Shown: positions 8,651 to 16,926, numbered from the stretch's first letter. The stretch: DNA of 48,722 nucleotides from an uncultured Acidimicrobiales bacterium (GCA_938023735.1 CALJDK010000144.1:1-48722); one strand, 5' to 3'. Notes: generated by a model from the sequence alone, not told the origin. A program made the numbers and translations.

Positions 8651-8813
8651 AGTCGTCCCGCCGCGCCAGCAAGGGCGATAGCGGCGTGAGGAGTGATGCC
8701 GAAGGCGTGGAGCCGAAGGCGGAACAAAGAGCACCGAGTCGTCCCGCCGCGCCAGCAAGGGCGATAGCGGCGTGAGGAGTGCTGCCGAAGGCGTGGAGCC
8801 GAAGGCGGAACAA
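8651..8813. repeat. Tandem pair of a 77-bp intergenic repeat
   Basis: Two 77-bp copies (8651-8727 and 8737-8813) differ at one base (GTGATGCC versus GTGCTGCC) and are separated by 9 bp (AGAGCACCG). Each copy contains the direct repeat GCCGAAGGC twice. The pair fills the gap between the DUF2797 gene and the 110-aa gene and ends exactly at the stop codon of the former. Translations of this stretch are cysteine/leucine-rich and low-complexity and do not look like protein. Confidence 0.9.
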
Positions 8814-9731
8814 TCAAAACAAAGAGTCTTGGATTACCAGTTCGTCCGCCTCGTGGTTGCCGAGGTTGAGTTCGAGGCCGTAGAGGCGTTGAAGATCGAT
8901 GGCGAAAATGTCGTTTGAGCCGGTGCGGCGGGCGGCGACCATTCGGCCAACGATGTCGACGATTTCAAGATCGTGAGCTCCGGACCGGGGGTCAAGCGGG
9001 TAGGTGCGAACTTCGTCCCACACTGGGCGAACGGCTGCCGGATTGCTCCATGCGGTGGTTGTGGCCACCACTCGACTATCGCTATGGCTGGTGAGGAGAT
9101 GGTTGACTTCGAGCGCCAGCGGGTCGAGTCGACTTTCGAGAACATCGTCGGCGAGCGGCCGACCCAAACCCGCCAGCTTGCGTGCGGCGGACACCGATTG
9201 GGGAATATGCAGCGTGCTGGTGATGAGGTCTTCAGCGATTCGTACCGAGTAGCCGTCGGCAGCCTCGGCAACGATTCGGGCTTTCCACGCCCCCTGTTCG
9301 AGAAGGCGCTTCTCGATACGTACCGCGGTGCTGGTGCCGATCTTCACCGAGCCGTCCCGGAAACCCGCTAGGTAGAGAAGGTTGGGCTGTTGGAGATGTT
9401 GCACCATGGCCGAGTCGGTAACCCGCGATGGTTCGGTGTGGGCGTGATGAAGCTGCGACGCGAAGATCGCTTCGGCCACTGAACAACTGGTGCACGTGCG
9501 GCTGCGTTCTTCGGGTCTCGACGTGCAATCGACGTACCCCAATGCCTGCGAATGGTGCCCAACGCACCAGCGAGTTGGGGTTTCTTCGATCCGGTAGTTG
9601 AGGTGAAGGCCGACGGGCGACAGCAACACCGACGATGGCTGATCTTCGGTCAGCACTCGAACCTGCGCGCCGCGTTCGGACCACACGGTTCCAAGAATCG
9701 CTTGCACGGCGGCTTGTGTGGTTGCTGACAC
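8814..9731 (-). CDS. DUF2797 family protein
   Basis: 305 aa. The segment NLLYLAGFRDGSVKIGTS followed by R-x-E-K-R-LLEQGAWKARI is characteristic of DUF2797, which resembles a GIY-YIG-like core (Y-L ... K-I-G). An N-terminal cysteine/histidine cluster (CVGHH ... DCTSR ... RTCTSCSVAE) suggests a zinc-binding module. Biochemical role unknown; a nucleic-acid-related function is only a fold-based guess. I chose GTG 9731 because a TATGCT -10 element lies exactly 6 nt upstream. A longer form from TTG 9785 would leave only 18 nt to the divergent yceH gene and would overlap both promoters. Confidence 0.8.
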   Translation of the reverse strand: MSATTQAAVQAILGTVWSERGAQVRVLTEDQPSSVLLSPVGLHLNYRIEETPTRWCVGHHSQALGYVDCTSRPEERSRTCTSCSVAEAIFASQLHHAHTEPSRVTDSAMVQHLQQPNLLYLAGFRDGSVKIGTSTAVRIEKRLLEQGAWKARIVAEAADGYSVRIAEDLITSTLHIPQSVSAARKLAGLGRPLADDVLESRLDPLALEVNHLLTSHSDSRVVATTTAWSNPAAVRPVWDEVRTYPLDPRSGAHDLEIVDIVGRMVAARRTGSNDIFAIDLQRLYGLELNLGNHEADELVIQDSLF

Positions 9732-9737
9732 CCCCGC

Positions 9738-9743
9738 AGCATA
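9738..9743 (-). promoter_or_regulatory. -10 element (TATGCT), decides GTG 9731 start
   Basis: On the minus strand TATGCT ends 6 nt before GTG 9731. It supports the shorter, leaderless DUF2797 protein over the TTG 9785 form. Confidence 0.55.
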
Positions 9744-9790
9744 GATTCCCGGCAGCGGGGGCGTTGACGCGACCCGTGCGTACAAGCGGG

Positions 9791-9796
9791 TAGCGT
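9791..9796 (+). promoter_or_regulatory. -10 element (TAGCGT), leaderless start
   Basis: TAGCGT ends 7 nt before the yceH ATG at 9804. It is divergent from the minus-strand -10 at 9738-9743, so the two promoters share about 50 bp. Confidence 0.55.
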
Positions 9797-9803
9797 CGAG
9801 GTC

Positions 9804-10565
9804 ATGAAAGCCCTCGAGTTAACGGCCAACGAAGTCCGGGTTCTGGGAGCATTGGTCGAGAAGGACCGCACCACACCGGACTCCTACCCCCTCAGCACCA
9901 ATGCCTTGGTTGCGGCCTGCAATCAGAAGACGAGCCGCGATCCGGTGCTGTCGCTCTCGGCGGCCGATGTCGATGCGGCGATGCTCGAGCTTCGCCAGCG
10001 CGAGCTTGCTCGTACGGTGAAGGGTGCTGGTGAGCGCTCGTACAAACATCGCCATGTGTTTCAGGCGGCGTTGAACCTCGACGACGAACAGGTGTCGTTG
10101 CTTGCCGTGCTCATGCTTCGCGGGCCCCAAACGCCAGGTGAGCTTCGGACCCGAACCGAGCGTTATGTGTCGTTTGCGGGCACCGAAGAGGTCGAGCGGG
10201 CGTTGGGGCACCTGGCATCGCGCCCGGAGCCGTTGGTTCGTAACTTGGGTCGTGGTCCGGGCCAAAGCCAAGACCGATGGATCCACCTTCTTGCCGATGT
10301 TGATGCCGACGCTCCCGATGCCGAAGGCCCTGCTGCCGAACGTGCTGTCGAACCTGCTGTCGCTCCGACTGAAGAGCCTCGGCAGTCTGGCCTTGCGAGC
10401 GCCCCTCCAACAGCAACCTCGCTAGGTCCAGCTGCGACAAGCGCAGCTGCCGCTCCCGCAGGCGAAGTCGCCCAGCTCCGAGCCGAGGTCGTCGAGCTTC
10501 GTCAGCTCGTCGAGCAACTGTACGACCAGCTTGGAGTCGACCTTCCAGACGACGAATCCGAGTGA
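9804..10565 (+). CDS. yceH: YceH/UPF0502 family (DUF480) tandem winged-helix protein
   Basis: 253 aa. The N-terminal segment LTANEVRVLGALVEKDRTTPD and the following YPLSTNALVAACNQKTSRDP are diagnostic of YceH (DUF480). The family has two winged-helix domains (here about residues 1-85 and 90-170), suggesting DNA binding, but the function is not established. A Pro/Ala-rich linker (about 180-220) leads to a C-terminal coiled coil (EVAQLRAEVVELRQLVEQLY). The linker and coiled coil are longer than in the roughly 215-aa enterobacterial protein. Its TGA overlaps the GTG of the following ycaQ-like gene, so the two are translationally coupled. Confidence 0.92.
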   Translation: MKALELTANEVRVLGALVEKDRTTPDSYPLSTNALVAACNQKTSRDPVLSLSAADVDAAMLELRQRELARTVKGAGERSYKHRHVFQAALNLDDEQVSLLAVLMLRGPQTPGELRTRTERYVSFAGTEEVERALGHLASRPEPLVRNLGRGPGQSQDRWIHLLADVDADAPDAEGPAAERAVEPAVAPTEEPRQSGLASAPPTATSLGPAATSAAAAPAGEVAQLRAEVVELRQLVEQLYDQLGVDLPDDESE

Positions 10566-11746
10566 CCCCAAAACTCTCGATCTCGCAGGCCCGACGCATC
10601 GCGCTTGCCGCCCAGGGGTTCGATCGACCGCGACCAGCAAAGGTCGACCGTCGTCACCTACGACGGGTCATGGACACCCTCGGGGTCCTCCAGCTCGACA
10701 CCATTCCCATCATCGCCAGGCCGCAGCATCTGGTTCCCTACTCGCGGCTGGGACCTTATGACCTCAGCCTGTTCCAGCGAGTGGCCTACACCGATGACGA
10801 GTGGTTCGAATCGTGGGCCCATGAAGCGGCGCTGATACCGATGGATCTCGAACCACTGTTTCGTTGGCGACAACTCGACATGACCGACGAAGGTCACTGG
10901 TCGGCGCTCAAAGACGCGCCGGGATTTGTCGACCGGGTGCACGCTGAGCTCACCGAACGGGGTCCGCTTTGTGCAGGCGAACTGAGCGATGCCGGCACAA
11001 AACAAGGCACCGACCATGCATGGGGAGGCCGATCGCAGGGACGCATGGCACTTGGTCGACTGTTTGCGATTGGTCGCGCCGGGAGCCGTCGAATCGGAAA
11101 CTTTGAGCGCCAGTTCGACATCATCGAACGAATCGTTCCCGACGAGATTCGAGCCACCGCAACGCCGTCTCGGGAGGACGCACAACGTGAGTTGCTGCGC
11201 CGGTCGGCGGTGGCACTTGGCGTGGGCACCGCCGCCGACATTGCCGATTACTACCGCATCAGAAACCCGCAGGCCCGGCCTCGCATCGAAGAGCTCGTGG
11301 AGTCTGAGGATCTGGTTGAGGTCGAGGTTGAGGGCTGGGATAAACCGGCTTACCGGGCGGCTGGCTCGAAGCTGCCTCGGTCGATCGGCGCCGCCGCACT
11401 CCTGTCGCCGTTTGACCCGGTGGTTTGGTATCGCAAGCGGGCCGAACGGCTGTTTAGCTTCCGGTACCGCATCGAGATCTACGTTCCCGAAGCGAAGCGA
11501 GAGTTCGGGTACTACGTGCTGCCGTTTCTGCTGGGCGAGGAGTTGGTAGGTCGCATCGATGTAAAGGCCGAGCGAGACAAAGGTGTGCTGCGGGTGAAGG
11601 GCGCGTGGCACGAGGAAGCGACTGCAGCATCGCCGGAGCAGATTGCCGCGAGCCTGCGGGTTGAGCTGACCAGTCTTGCCACATTCCAAGGCCTTACCGA
11701 CGTCGTGGTTGAGGTCAAAGGAAACCTCTCGCCGCTGCTCGGTTGA
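10562..11746 (+). CDS. YcaQ/AlkX-like DNA glycosylase (HTH_42 superfamily)
   Basis: 394 aa of the winged-helix HTH_42 superfamily, whose studied members (E. coli YcaQ/AlkX, Streptomyces AlkZ) excise alkylated bases and unhook interstrand crosslinks. The catalytic Q-hydrophobic-D/Q motif is present as QLD in LGVLQLDTIPIIARPQHLVP; QLD rather than QxQ fits the AlkX branch with broader specificity. The family's Y-S-R-L-G and H-E-A-A-L segments follow (YSRLGPYD; WAHEAALIP). Start GTG 10562 overlaps the yceH stop (GTGA). Assignment to the superfamily is firm; lesion specificity is inference. Confidence 0.88.
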   Translation: MTPKLSISQARRIALAAQGFDRPRPAKVDRRHLRRVMDTLGVLQLDTIPIIARPQHLVPYSRLGPYDLSLFQRVAYTDDEWFESWAHEAALIPMDLEPLFRWRQLDMTDEGHWSALKDAPGFVDRVHAELTERGPLCAGELSDAGTKQGTDHAWGGRSQGRMALGRLFAIGRAGSRRIGNFERQFDIIERIVPDEIRATATPSREDAQRELLRRSAVALGVGTAADIADYYRIRNPQARPRIEELVESEDLVEVEVEGWDKPAYRAAGSKLPRSIGAAALLSPFDPVVWYRKRAERLFSFRYRIEIYVPEAKREFGYYVLPFLLGEELVGRIDVKAERDKGVLRVKGAWHEEATAASPEQIAASLRVELTSLATFQGLTDVVVEVKGNLSPLLG

Positions 11747-11776
11747 CTCACTTGAGCAGCAGGGGTTTGAGCGGAG

Positions 11777-12706
11777 CTACGTGCCGGCGAGCGCCTCGAC
11801 CACCGGCGCCATTTGGCCGACCGCGTCATGGGAGAACCCGACATAGGAAATTCCCCATCGCTCGCGCCACTGCTGAACCTGCTCGATGCATTGATCGACC
11901 GTTCCCATAAGCGCATGCGGCGAGTCGAGCGCATCTTGGGCCGAAAGCCCGAGCGCAGGCCCGATGGACTCGGCCAGCTCTTCGCGGTTGTCGACGATGG
12001 CCGCCATATGTACCCGGGTTTGCAGCTCGATGTCGTTCATCCGCGATCCGGCCGCAGCCTTTATCCACTCGAGCTTCTGGTCGGTGGCATTGGGCGTAGC
12101 GGTTGCGCCGGCCCGCTCATCGATAACCCCAGCGGTGAGCCCCGGGTTGATGCCAACGATGTCGGCCTCAGACGCAGCAAGGGTGAGAATCTTCTCTTTG
12201 CCGCCCGCCAGCATGAGGGGTATTTGCGACTGCTTGGGTTTGGGCAAACCGTTCATCGAAGAAACGTTGTAGAACTCACCGTCGAAATCGACCGGGTCGT
12301 CGCCGAGGAGCCCCTTCACGATAGTGACGGCCTCGCCGAGGCGGCGGATTCGAACGCTGGGTTTGTCGTAGTCGATTCCGGCTTCGTCGTAGTCCGACTT
12401 CATCCAGCCGGCGCCGAGACCGAGTTCGAGTCGGCCATCGGACACCAGATCTAGCGTTGCCGCTTCCTTCGCCGTCATCACCGGATGCCGGTAGTCGTTG
12501 GCCAGCACAAGGGTAAGTAGCCGCAATGACGTGGTGGCCATCGCCGCTGCGGTGAGCGCTGGAATGGGAGCAAGCTGGCCGTCAAGGTGGTCGGGAATGG
12601 TAAGGGTGGAGTACCCGAGGTCCTCGGCTTTGCGGGCCAGCTCAAGAAATTCCGTAACGTTGGTGATGCCACCAGCGGTCACAGAGAAGCGGAATGGGTT
12701 GGTCAT
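11777..12706 (-). CDS. F420-dependent LLM-class oxidoreductase (TIGR03621-like)
   Basis: A 309-residue luciferase-like TIM barrel. The N-terminal FRFSVTAGG, the segment TIPDHLDGQLAPIPALTAAA and VSDGRLELGLGAGWMKSDYD are typical of actinobacterial F420-dependent LLM oxidoreductases; I recall TIGR03621 as the matching subfamily. It likely uses coenzyme F420 rather than FMN; the substrate is unknown. No F420 biosynthesis genes are in the window. Transcribed alone from a leaderless promoter (TAGGTT 6 nt before ATG) and convergent with the ycaQ-like gene (30 nt between stops). Confidence 0.88.
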   Translation of the reverse strand: MTNPFRFSVTAGGITNVTEFLELARKAEDLGYSTLTIPDHLDGQLAPIPALTAAAMATTSLRLLTLVLANDYRHPVMTAKEAATLDLVSDGRLELGLGAGWMKSDYDEAGIDYDKPSVRIRRLGEAVTIVKGLLGDDPVDFDGEFYNVSSMNGLPKPKQSQIPLMLAGGKEKILTLAASEADIVGINPGLTAGVIDERAGATATPNATDQKLEWIKAAAGSRMNDIELQTRVHMAAIVDNREELAESIGPALGLSAQDALDSPHALMGTVDQCIEQVQQWRERWGISYVGFSHDAVGQMAPVVEALAGT

Positions 12707-12712
12707 CGCGCC

Positions 12713-12718
12713 AACCTA
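12713..12718 (-). promoter_or_regulatory. -10 element (TAGGTT), leaderless start
   Basis: On the minus strand TAGGTT ends 6 nt before the ATG of the LLM oxidoreductase gene. Confidence 0.6.
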
Positions 12719-12784
12719 GTAGCTTCAATCGCACGCATCCCATCGATTCCCCGTCGCTCACCCACATCGAGCCCACTTCAAAAC

Positions 12785-13591
12785 ATGGCTAAAAGTAAAC
12801 CCCCCTTCGACAAACTCGAAGACTTCGAGAAGCTTGAGCGGAGCTACTTCGGATCCACCAAGACGGTGTATCGAAAGGGCTCTGGTCCAGCGGTCGTTGT
12901 AATGACTGAGATTCCCGGCATCACCCCGAAGGTGGCCGACTTCGCTCGACGTGTAGCCGACATTGGCTGCACCGTGGTGATGCCCTCGCTGTATGGCGTC
13001 GATGGACGTCGGCCCACTAGCGGCTACATCGCCACGTCGGTCGCGAAGGTTTGTGTGTCGCAGGAGTTCACCACCTTTACCACCGGTAAGTCTTCGCCGG
13101 TCATCGTGTGGCTTCGAGAGCTGGCCCGCGAGCTGCATCAAGAATGTGGCGGCCCGGGTGTCGGCGCGGTGGGCATGTGTCTCACTGGTGGGTTCGCGCT
13201 GGCGATGATGGTGGACGAAGAAATGATCGCGCCGGTGCTGTCGCAACCATCCACACCCTTCTCGCTATCGGGATCGCATAAGTCCGATATCGCGATTAGC
13301 CCAACCGAGTTGAAGGTCGTGAAAGAGCGGGTCGATGCCGGTGTTTGTGTGCTCGGCCTTCGGTTCAGCGACGATCCGATGTCGCCGCCCGAACGGTTCG
13401 AAACCCTGCGCCGCGAGCTGGGCGAAGGGTTCATCGGGGTCGAAATCGATAGTTCCCCCGGCAATGCTCACGGCTTCGAAAAGTCGGCGCATTCGGTGCT
13501 CACCGAAGAGCTGGTCGACGAGCCGGGTCACCCCACGCACGACGCGCTCAACCAGGTGCTCGACCACTTTCGCGACAAGTTGCTCGCCTAG
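12785..13591 (+). CDS. Dienelactone hydrolase family protein
   Basis: 268 aa. An alpha/beta hydrolase of the dienelactone hydrolase type: the nucleophile elbow is GMCLTGG (Cys, as in DLH), preceded by VVVMTEIPGITP and the strand CTVVMPSLYG. A catalytic His is likely in GNAHGFEKS and an acidic residue in LRFSDDP. The upstream frame is open but reads through the leader region; ATG 12785 gives a normal start (MAKSKPPFDKLEDFEKLERS). No ring-cleavage genes are nearby, so the physiological substrate is unclear. A second DLH-type gene occurs at 42.6-43.3 kb. Confidence 0.85.
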   Translation: MAKSKPPFDKLEDFEKLERSYFGSTKTVYRKGSGPAVVVMTEIPGITPKVADFARRVADIGCTVVMPSLYGVDGRRPTSGYIATSVAKVCVSQEFTTFTTGKSSPVIVWLRELARELHQECGGPGVGAVGMCLTGGFALAMMVDEEMIAPVLSQPSTPFSLSGSHKSDIAISPTELKVVKERVDAGVCVLGLRFSDDPMSPPERFETLRRELGEGFIGVEIDSSPGNAHGFEKSAHSVLTEELVDEPGHPTHDALNQVLDHFRDKLLA

Positions 13592-13646
13592 AGCTTTTTG
13601 CGTCCCGGCCGGAGCCGGCTGGATGTTGGGCGTCAGTGCGCCGCAC

Positions 13647-13652
13647 TAGGGT
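13647..13652 (+). promoter_or_regulatory. -10 element (TAGGGT), leaderless start of helicase gene
   Basis: TAGGGT ends 7 nt before ATG 13660. It decides for this ATG over the in-frame GTG 13636, which lies upstream of the -10. Confidence 0.65.
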
Positions 13653-13659
13653 GGGCCCG

Positions 13660-15915
13660 ATGGCCAACACCGATTTTGTCGCCGACCTTCTCGAAGGAAT
13701 GAACCCCGCTCAGCACGATGCGGTGCTGCATTCCGATGGGCCGCTGCTCGTGGTGGCCGGAGCAGGGTCGGGCAAGACCCGGGTGCTCACCCACCGCATC
13801 GCCCGACTCATCGAAGATGGTGCGTCACCGTTCGAGATTCTCGCAATCACGTTCACCAACAAGGCCGCCGACGAGATGAAACATCGGGTTGGCGGGCTGG
13901 TCGGCCCCGTTGCTCAGAAGATGTGGGTTTCTACCTTTCACTCGGCATGTGTGCGGATTCTCCGGCGCGAGGCCGACAAGCTCGGGTTCCCAAAAGCGTT
14001 CACCATTTACGACCAAGCCGATGCCAATCGCCTCACCGGCTATGTCATTCGCGACCTCGGCATGGACCCGAAGAAGTTTCCAGCCCGGTCGGTTCATAAC
14101 GCGGTGAGCGCAGCCAAGAACGAGGGCCTATCGGTGGCCGAGTACGCCGAGCGGGTCAACACGATTTTCGAAAAGCGCATCGCCGATGTGTACGAGGAGT
14201 ATCAGGGCCGGCTTCTCAAAGCGGGCGCCATGGACTTCGACGACCTCCTCGGTTTGACCGTGCGTCTCTTTCGACAGCATCCCGACGTGCTGTACCACTA
14301 TCAGGACCGCTTCAAGTACGTCCTGGTCGACGAGTACCAGGACACCAACCCCGTGCAGAACGCGCTGGTCCTACAGCTGGGCGAGCGGCACCGAAACGTC
14401 ACGGTGGTGGGCGACGCCGACCAGTCGATCTACGCCTTTCGCAAGGCCGATATTCGCAACATTTTGGACTTCGAGACGGCATTTCCCGACGCCAGCGTCA
14501 TCGTGCTCGAGCAGAACTACCGGTCCACTCAGACCATCCTCGACGCTGCCAATGCGGTTATCGGACAGAACCTTGGCCGCCAACCAAAGGATCTCTGGAC
14601 CGACAAAGGCGCTGGCGCAAAGATCGTCCGCTTTACCGCCGACGACGAGATGGAAGAGTCGCAGTGGGTCGCCAACACCATGTCCGCACTCCATGACGAC
14701 GAGCATCACCGTTGGGGTGACATGGCCGTCTTCTATCGGGCCAACGCGCAGAGCCGCTCGCTCGAGGAGTACCTGGTCCGAGTAGGTATCCCGTACAAGG
14801 TTATCGGCGGCACTCGCTTCTATGACCGCCGCGAGATCAAAGACGCGCTGGCGTATGTGAAAGCGGTGCTCAACCCGGCCGACGAAGTCAGCCTGAAGCG
14901 GGTCGTCAATACACCCAAGCGAGGTGTGGGCGACGGCTCGATCAGCAAGATCGATTTGTTTGCCACCAACAACGGCATCACGTTCTACGAGGCGCTGTCC
15001 CGGCATGCTGAAGCTGGCGTTACGGGCAAGGCGCTACGCGGCATCGATTCGTTCCTCGAACTGCACGAATCCTTCGCCGACATGATCGATGACGGCCCGG
15101 CCACGTTGCTCGAGAACATTCTCAACCACACGGGCTACTTGGCTGAACTACAGGATGACCGAAGCATCGAGAGCGAAGGACGGCTCGAGAATTTGGCCGA
15201 GCTTGTCGGCTCCGCGAAAGAGTTCGACAACGTCGATGAGTTCCTCGAAAGCGTCAGCTTGGTAGCCGACACCGATGGTCTCGACGACGATGAATCATCG
15301 GTGACGCTCATGACCCTGCATGCGGCCAAGGGCTTAGAGTTTCCCATCGTGTTCATGATTGGTATGGAGGATGGGGTGTTCCCCCATATCCGTTCAATCG
15401 GCGAGCCCGACCAGCTCGAAGAAGAGCGCCGTCTGGCCTATGTGGGCATTACGCGGGCCCAAGAGCATCTGCACCTCACCAATGCCTGGAGCCGCATGTT
15501 GCACGGCACCACGCAGTACAACCCGCCGAGCCGATTTGTCGGCGAGATCCCCGAACACCTGACCGAAGAGGCCGAGGGCAGCCGGGCTTCCAAGCGTGGC
15601 CGGTCGAGTTGGGATTCCTCCACAAGCTCGTTCGGTGGGTCGGGAAGTTCCTTTGGCAGCAGCGGTGGGACCAGCACATGGGATTCTCACCGCGAAGATC
15701 GCATCGATGCAGCCGTCCGAGCTGGTGCTCCTCCGCAAAGTGGCGCCGATGGTATCGGCCTCAAGCTTGGCGACGATGTGCGTCACAAAAAGTGGGGCGA
15801 AGGAATCATCGTCGACGTTGAAGGTGCCGGCGACAAGGCCGAGGCAACCGTCCGGTTCGGCTCGGTCGGCGACAAGCGTCTGTTGCTCGCATGGGCGCCG
15901 CTCGAGAAAATCTAG
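13660..15915 (+). CDS. pcrA: ATP-dependent DNA helicase PcrA/UvrD
   Basis: A superfamily 1A 3'-5' DNA helicase for nucleotide excision/mismatch repair and removal of RecA or stalled polymerase. 751 aa, full length for actinobacterial PcrA. Q motif NPAQHDAV, Walker A GAGSGKT (34-40), motif II VDEYQDTNPVQ, motif III VVGDADQSIYAFRKAD, motif IV QNYRST, motif V-VI TLHAAKGLEF and RRLAYVGITRA. After a Ser/Gly-rich linker comes the C-terminal Tudor-like domain (GDDVRHKKWGEGIIVDVEG) that binds RNA polymerase in PcrA/UvrD. Transcribed from a leaderless promoter. Confidence 0.97.
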   Translation: MANTDFVADLLEGMNPAQHDAVLHSDGPLLVVAGAGSGKTRVLTHRIARLIEDGASPFEILAITFTNKAADEMKHRVGGLVGPVAQKMWVSTFHSACVRILRREADKLGFPKAFTIYDQADANRLTGYVIRDLGMDPKKFPARSVHNAVSAAKNEGLSVAEYAERVNTIFEKRIADVYEEYQGRLLKAGAMDFDDLLGLTVRLFRQHPDVLYHYQDRFKYVLVDEYQDTNPVQNALVLQLGERHRNVTVVGDADQSIYAFRKADIRNILDFETAFPDASVIVLEQNYRSTQTILDAANAVIGQNLGRQPKDLWTDKGAGAKIVRFTADDEMEESQWVANTMSALHDDEHHRWGDMAVFYRANAQSRSLEEYLVRVGIPYKVIGGTRFYDRREIKDALAYVKAVLNPADEVSLKRVVNTPKRGVGDGSISKIDLFATNNGITFYEALSRHAEAGVTGKALRGIDSFLELHESFADMIDDGPATLLENILNHTGYLAELQDDRSIESEGRLENLAELVGSAKEFDNVDEFLESVSLVADTDGLDDDESSVTLMTLHAAKGLEFPIVFMIGMEDGVFPHIRSIGEPDQLEEERRLAYVGITRAQEHLHLTNAWSRMLHGTTQYNPPSRFVGEIPEHLTEEAEGSRASKRGRSSWDSSTSSFGGSGSSFGSSGGTSTWDSHREDRIDAAVRAGAPPQSGADGIGLKLGDDVRHKKWGEGIIVDVEGAGDKAEATVRFGSVGDKRLLLAWAPLEKI

Positions 15916-16000
15916 AGCCCTTCGACGAGTTTCTTGCCCATTGTTGGTGCGTTTGCGCGCTAAATGTTGTGTTGCTCTTGAGAAGAACTCAACATGACTT

Positions 16001-16228
16001 ATGCGCAACGAATCCGAGATGGAGGAGCCAGAAGCATGGCCGAGCACCGCTACGCCTGAGCCCTACGTTGCCATTCCTCGTTTGAGCGTCGAGGCCCCGG
16101 TATTTGGGCGGCGTCAGCTTATGTGGGCGGCGCTGCGCACGAACCGCCGCACACAGGTAGCGGCGGCCGTGTTAGCTATCGCTGTTGTGGTCGTTGCCGT
16201 GGTCGTTCTGCGTGCCGTCTTGGGTTGA
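16001..16228 (+). CDS. Putative small single-pass membrane protein (75 aa)
   Basis: 75 aa: a short acidic/proline-containing N-terminal part (about 45 residues), two Arg pairs (TNRRTQ), then one hydrophobic helix at the very C-terminus (VAAAVLAIAVVVVAVVVLRA). This is a tail-anchored topology with positive charges on the cytoplasmic side. No family recognised. ATG 16001 or ATG 16019 are both possible. Its 3' end overlaps the convergent zinc-ribbon gene by 57 bp, which weakens the call, though the hydrophobic tail is unlikely to be chance. Confidence 0.5.
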   Translation: MRNESEMEEPEAWPSTATPEPYVAIPRLSVEAPVFGRRQLMWAALRTNRRTQVAAAVLAIAVVVVAVVVLRAVLG

Positions 16229-16588
16229 GTCGGCGCCAGCGTCATCGAATTGAAGCTGGGTGAGCTCCGCAACAGCGGCGGAAAAGACAGCTTCGTTCTC
16301 GAGCAGGTTGTGAAAGTCGAGCACATCATTGTGGTCGATTGCTGATCCGTCGACGTCACGGCTTTCCGCCATTTCGGCCGGAAGATGCCAGGTGTCTACG
16401 TGTACGCCAGCTTCAACGAGTAGGTGAAGTGTGGGCAATTGCAGCTGCTTGACCGACACCATGCTGCAGACCGTGCAGACGAACCGATACTCGGCTTGGT
16501 CGTTCTCCGCGCACAGCCGTGCCCGTACGTCCAGGACACCAAGGTCGATGTCTCCACAGCTTGTACATGTTGCTCGAATCGTAGGCAT
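16172..16588 (-). CDS. Zinc-ribbon-containing protein of unknown function (138 aa)
   Basis: 138 aa. The N-terminus has two CxxC pairs in ribbon spacing: CTSCGD (8-11) and CTVCSM (about 38-41), separated by a short beta-rich stretch (VRARLCAEN ... AEYRFV). The middle contains LPTLHLLVEAGVHVD and the C-terminus is acidic and low-complexity (DGTQNDHGNDHNSD). The first 75 residues look conserved; the tail may vary. Function unknown; a nucleic-acid or protein contact through the ribbon is possible. Convergent overlap with the small membrane protein gene. Confidence 0.7.
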   Translation of the reverse strand: MPTIRATCTSCGDIDLGVLDVRARLCAENDQAEYRFVCTVCSMVSVKQLQLPTLHLLVEAGVHVDTWHLPAEMAESRDVDGSAIDHNDVLDFHNLLENEAVFSAAVAELTQLQFDDAGADSTQDGTQNDHGNDHNSDS

Positions 16589-16663
16589 CGGTATCTATCG
16601 GCCCGAGCGGAGATAATTAAGTCGAACTCGACCCATTTTGGGGTGTCGTTGGAGACTTCTCTG

Positions 16664-16710
16664 CCGAAAAAGATGAAGTGCTGCTCATCTGGGACGAGAT
16701 GAGCAGCACT
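16664..16710 (-). terminator. Intrinsic terminator of the decayed fasciclin gene (minus strand)
   Basis: A perfect 14-bp inverted repeat (16677-16690 with 16697-16710, arms AGTGCTGCTCATCT and AGATGAGCAGCACT, loop 6 nt) is followed on the minus strand by TCATCTTTTTCGG. On the plus strand there is no T-run. It therefore terminates minus-strand transcription and lies 66 nt downstream of the fasciclin fragment's stop codon. Confidence 0.75.
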
Positions 16711-16776
16711 CCTACCTAAGAATGGTCGCTCTCGAAGTCATTTGTCGGGTCGAGAAACGAAATAATTTCGAACGTC

Positions 16777-16902
16777 TTAGGCGGGGGGAAGAAGGACCGA
16801 ATCGATGACGTGGATAACTCCGTTTGAGGCTTCGACATCGGTTGCGGTAACCGTTGCGTCATTCATCAGCGGTTCTTCGGTCGCGATTTCTTTGCTGTTC
16901 AC
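16777..16902 (-). pseudogene. Fasciclin (FAS1) domain remnant, C-terminal fragment only
   Basis: Minus-strand translation gives about 41 residues ending in [20 protein letters not shown] then VLLPPA and a stop. This is the diagnostic C-terminus of a FAS1/beta-Ig-H3 domain (NGVIHVID followed by VLLPP). A FAS1 domain needs about 135 residues; upstream the frame runs into the SDR promoter and coding region with no fasciclin-like sequence, so the 5' part is gone. The fragment could start at GTG 16902 but would be far too short to fold. It keeps its stop and a downstream terminator. Lies in the 338-bp gap 16589-16926. Confidence 0.75.
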
Positions 16903-16914
16903 CTGATGCTCCCG

Positions 16915-16920
16915 TATGGT
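16915..16920 (+). promoter_or_regulatory. -10 element (TATGGT), decides SDR start
   Basis: TATGGT ends 6 nt before ATG 16927 and so favours this ATG over the in-frame ATG 16906, which lies upstream of it. Confidence 0.6.
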
Positions 16921-16926
16921 CCTGCG

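Noticed and set aside
8577-8813. Cysteine-rich 78-codon minus-strand frame over the 77-bp repeat
   Set aside because: The frame is created by the duplicated noncoding repeat and reads into the 110-aa gene in a different phase; low-complexity sequence.
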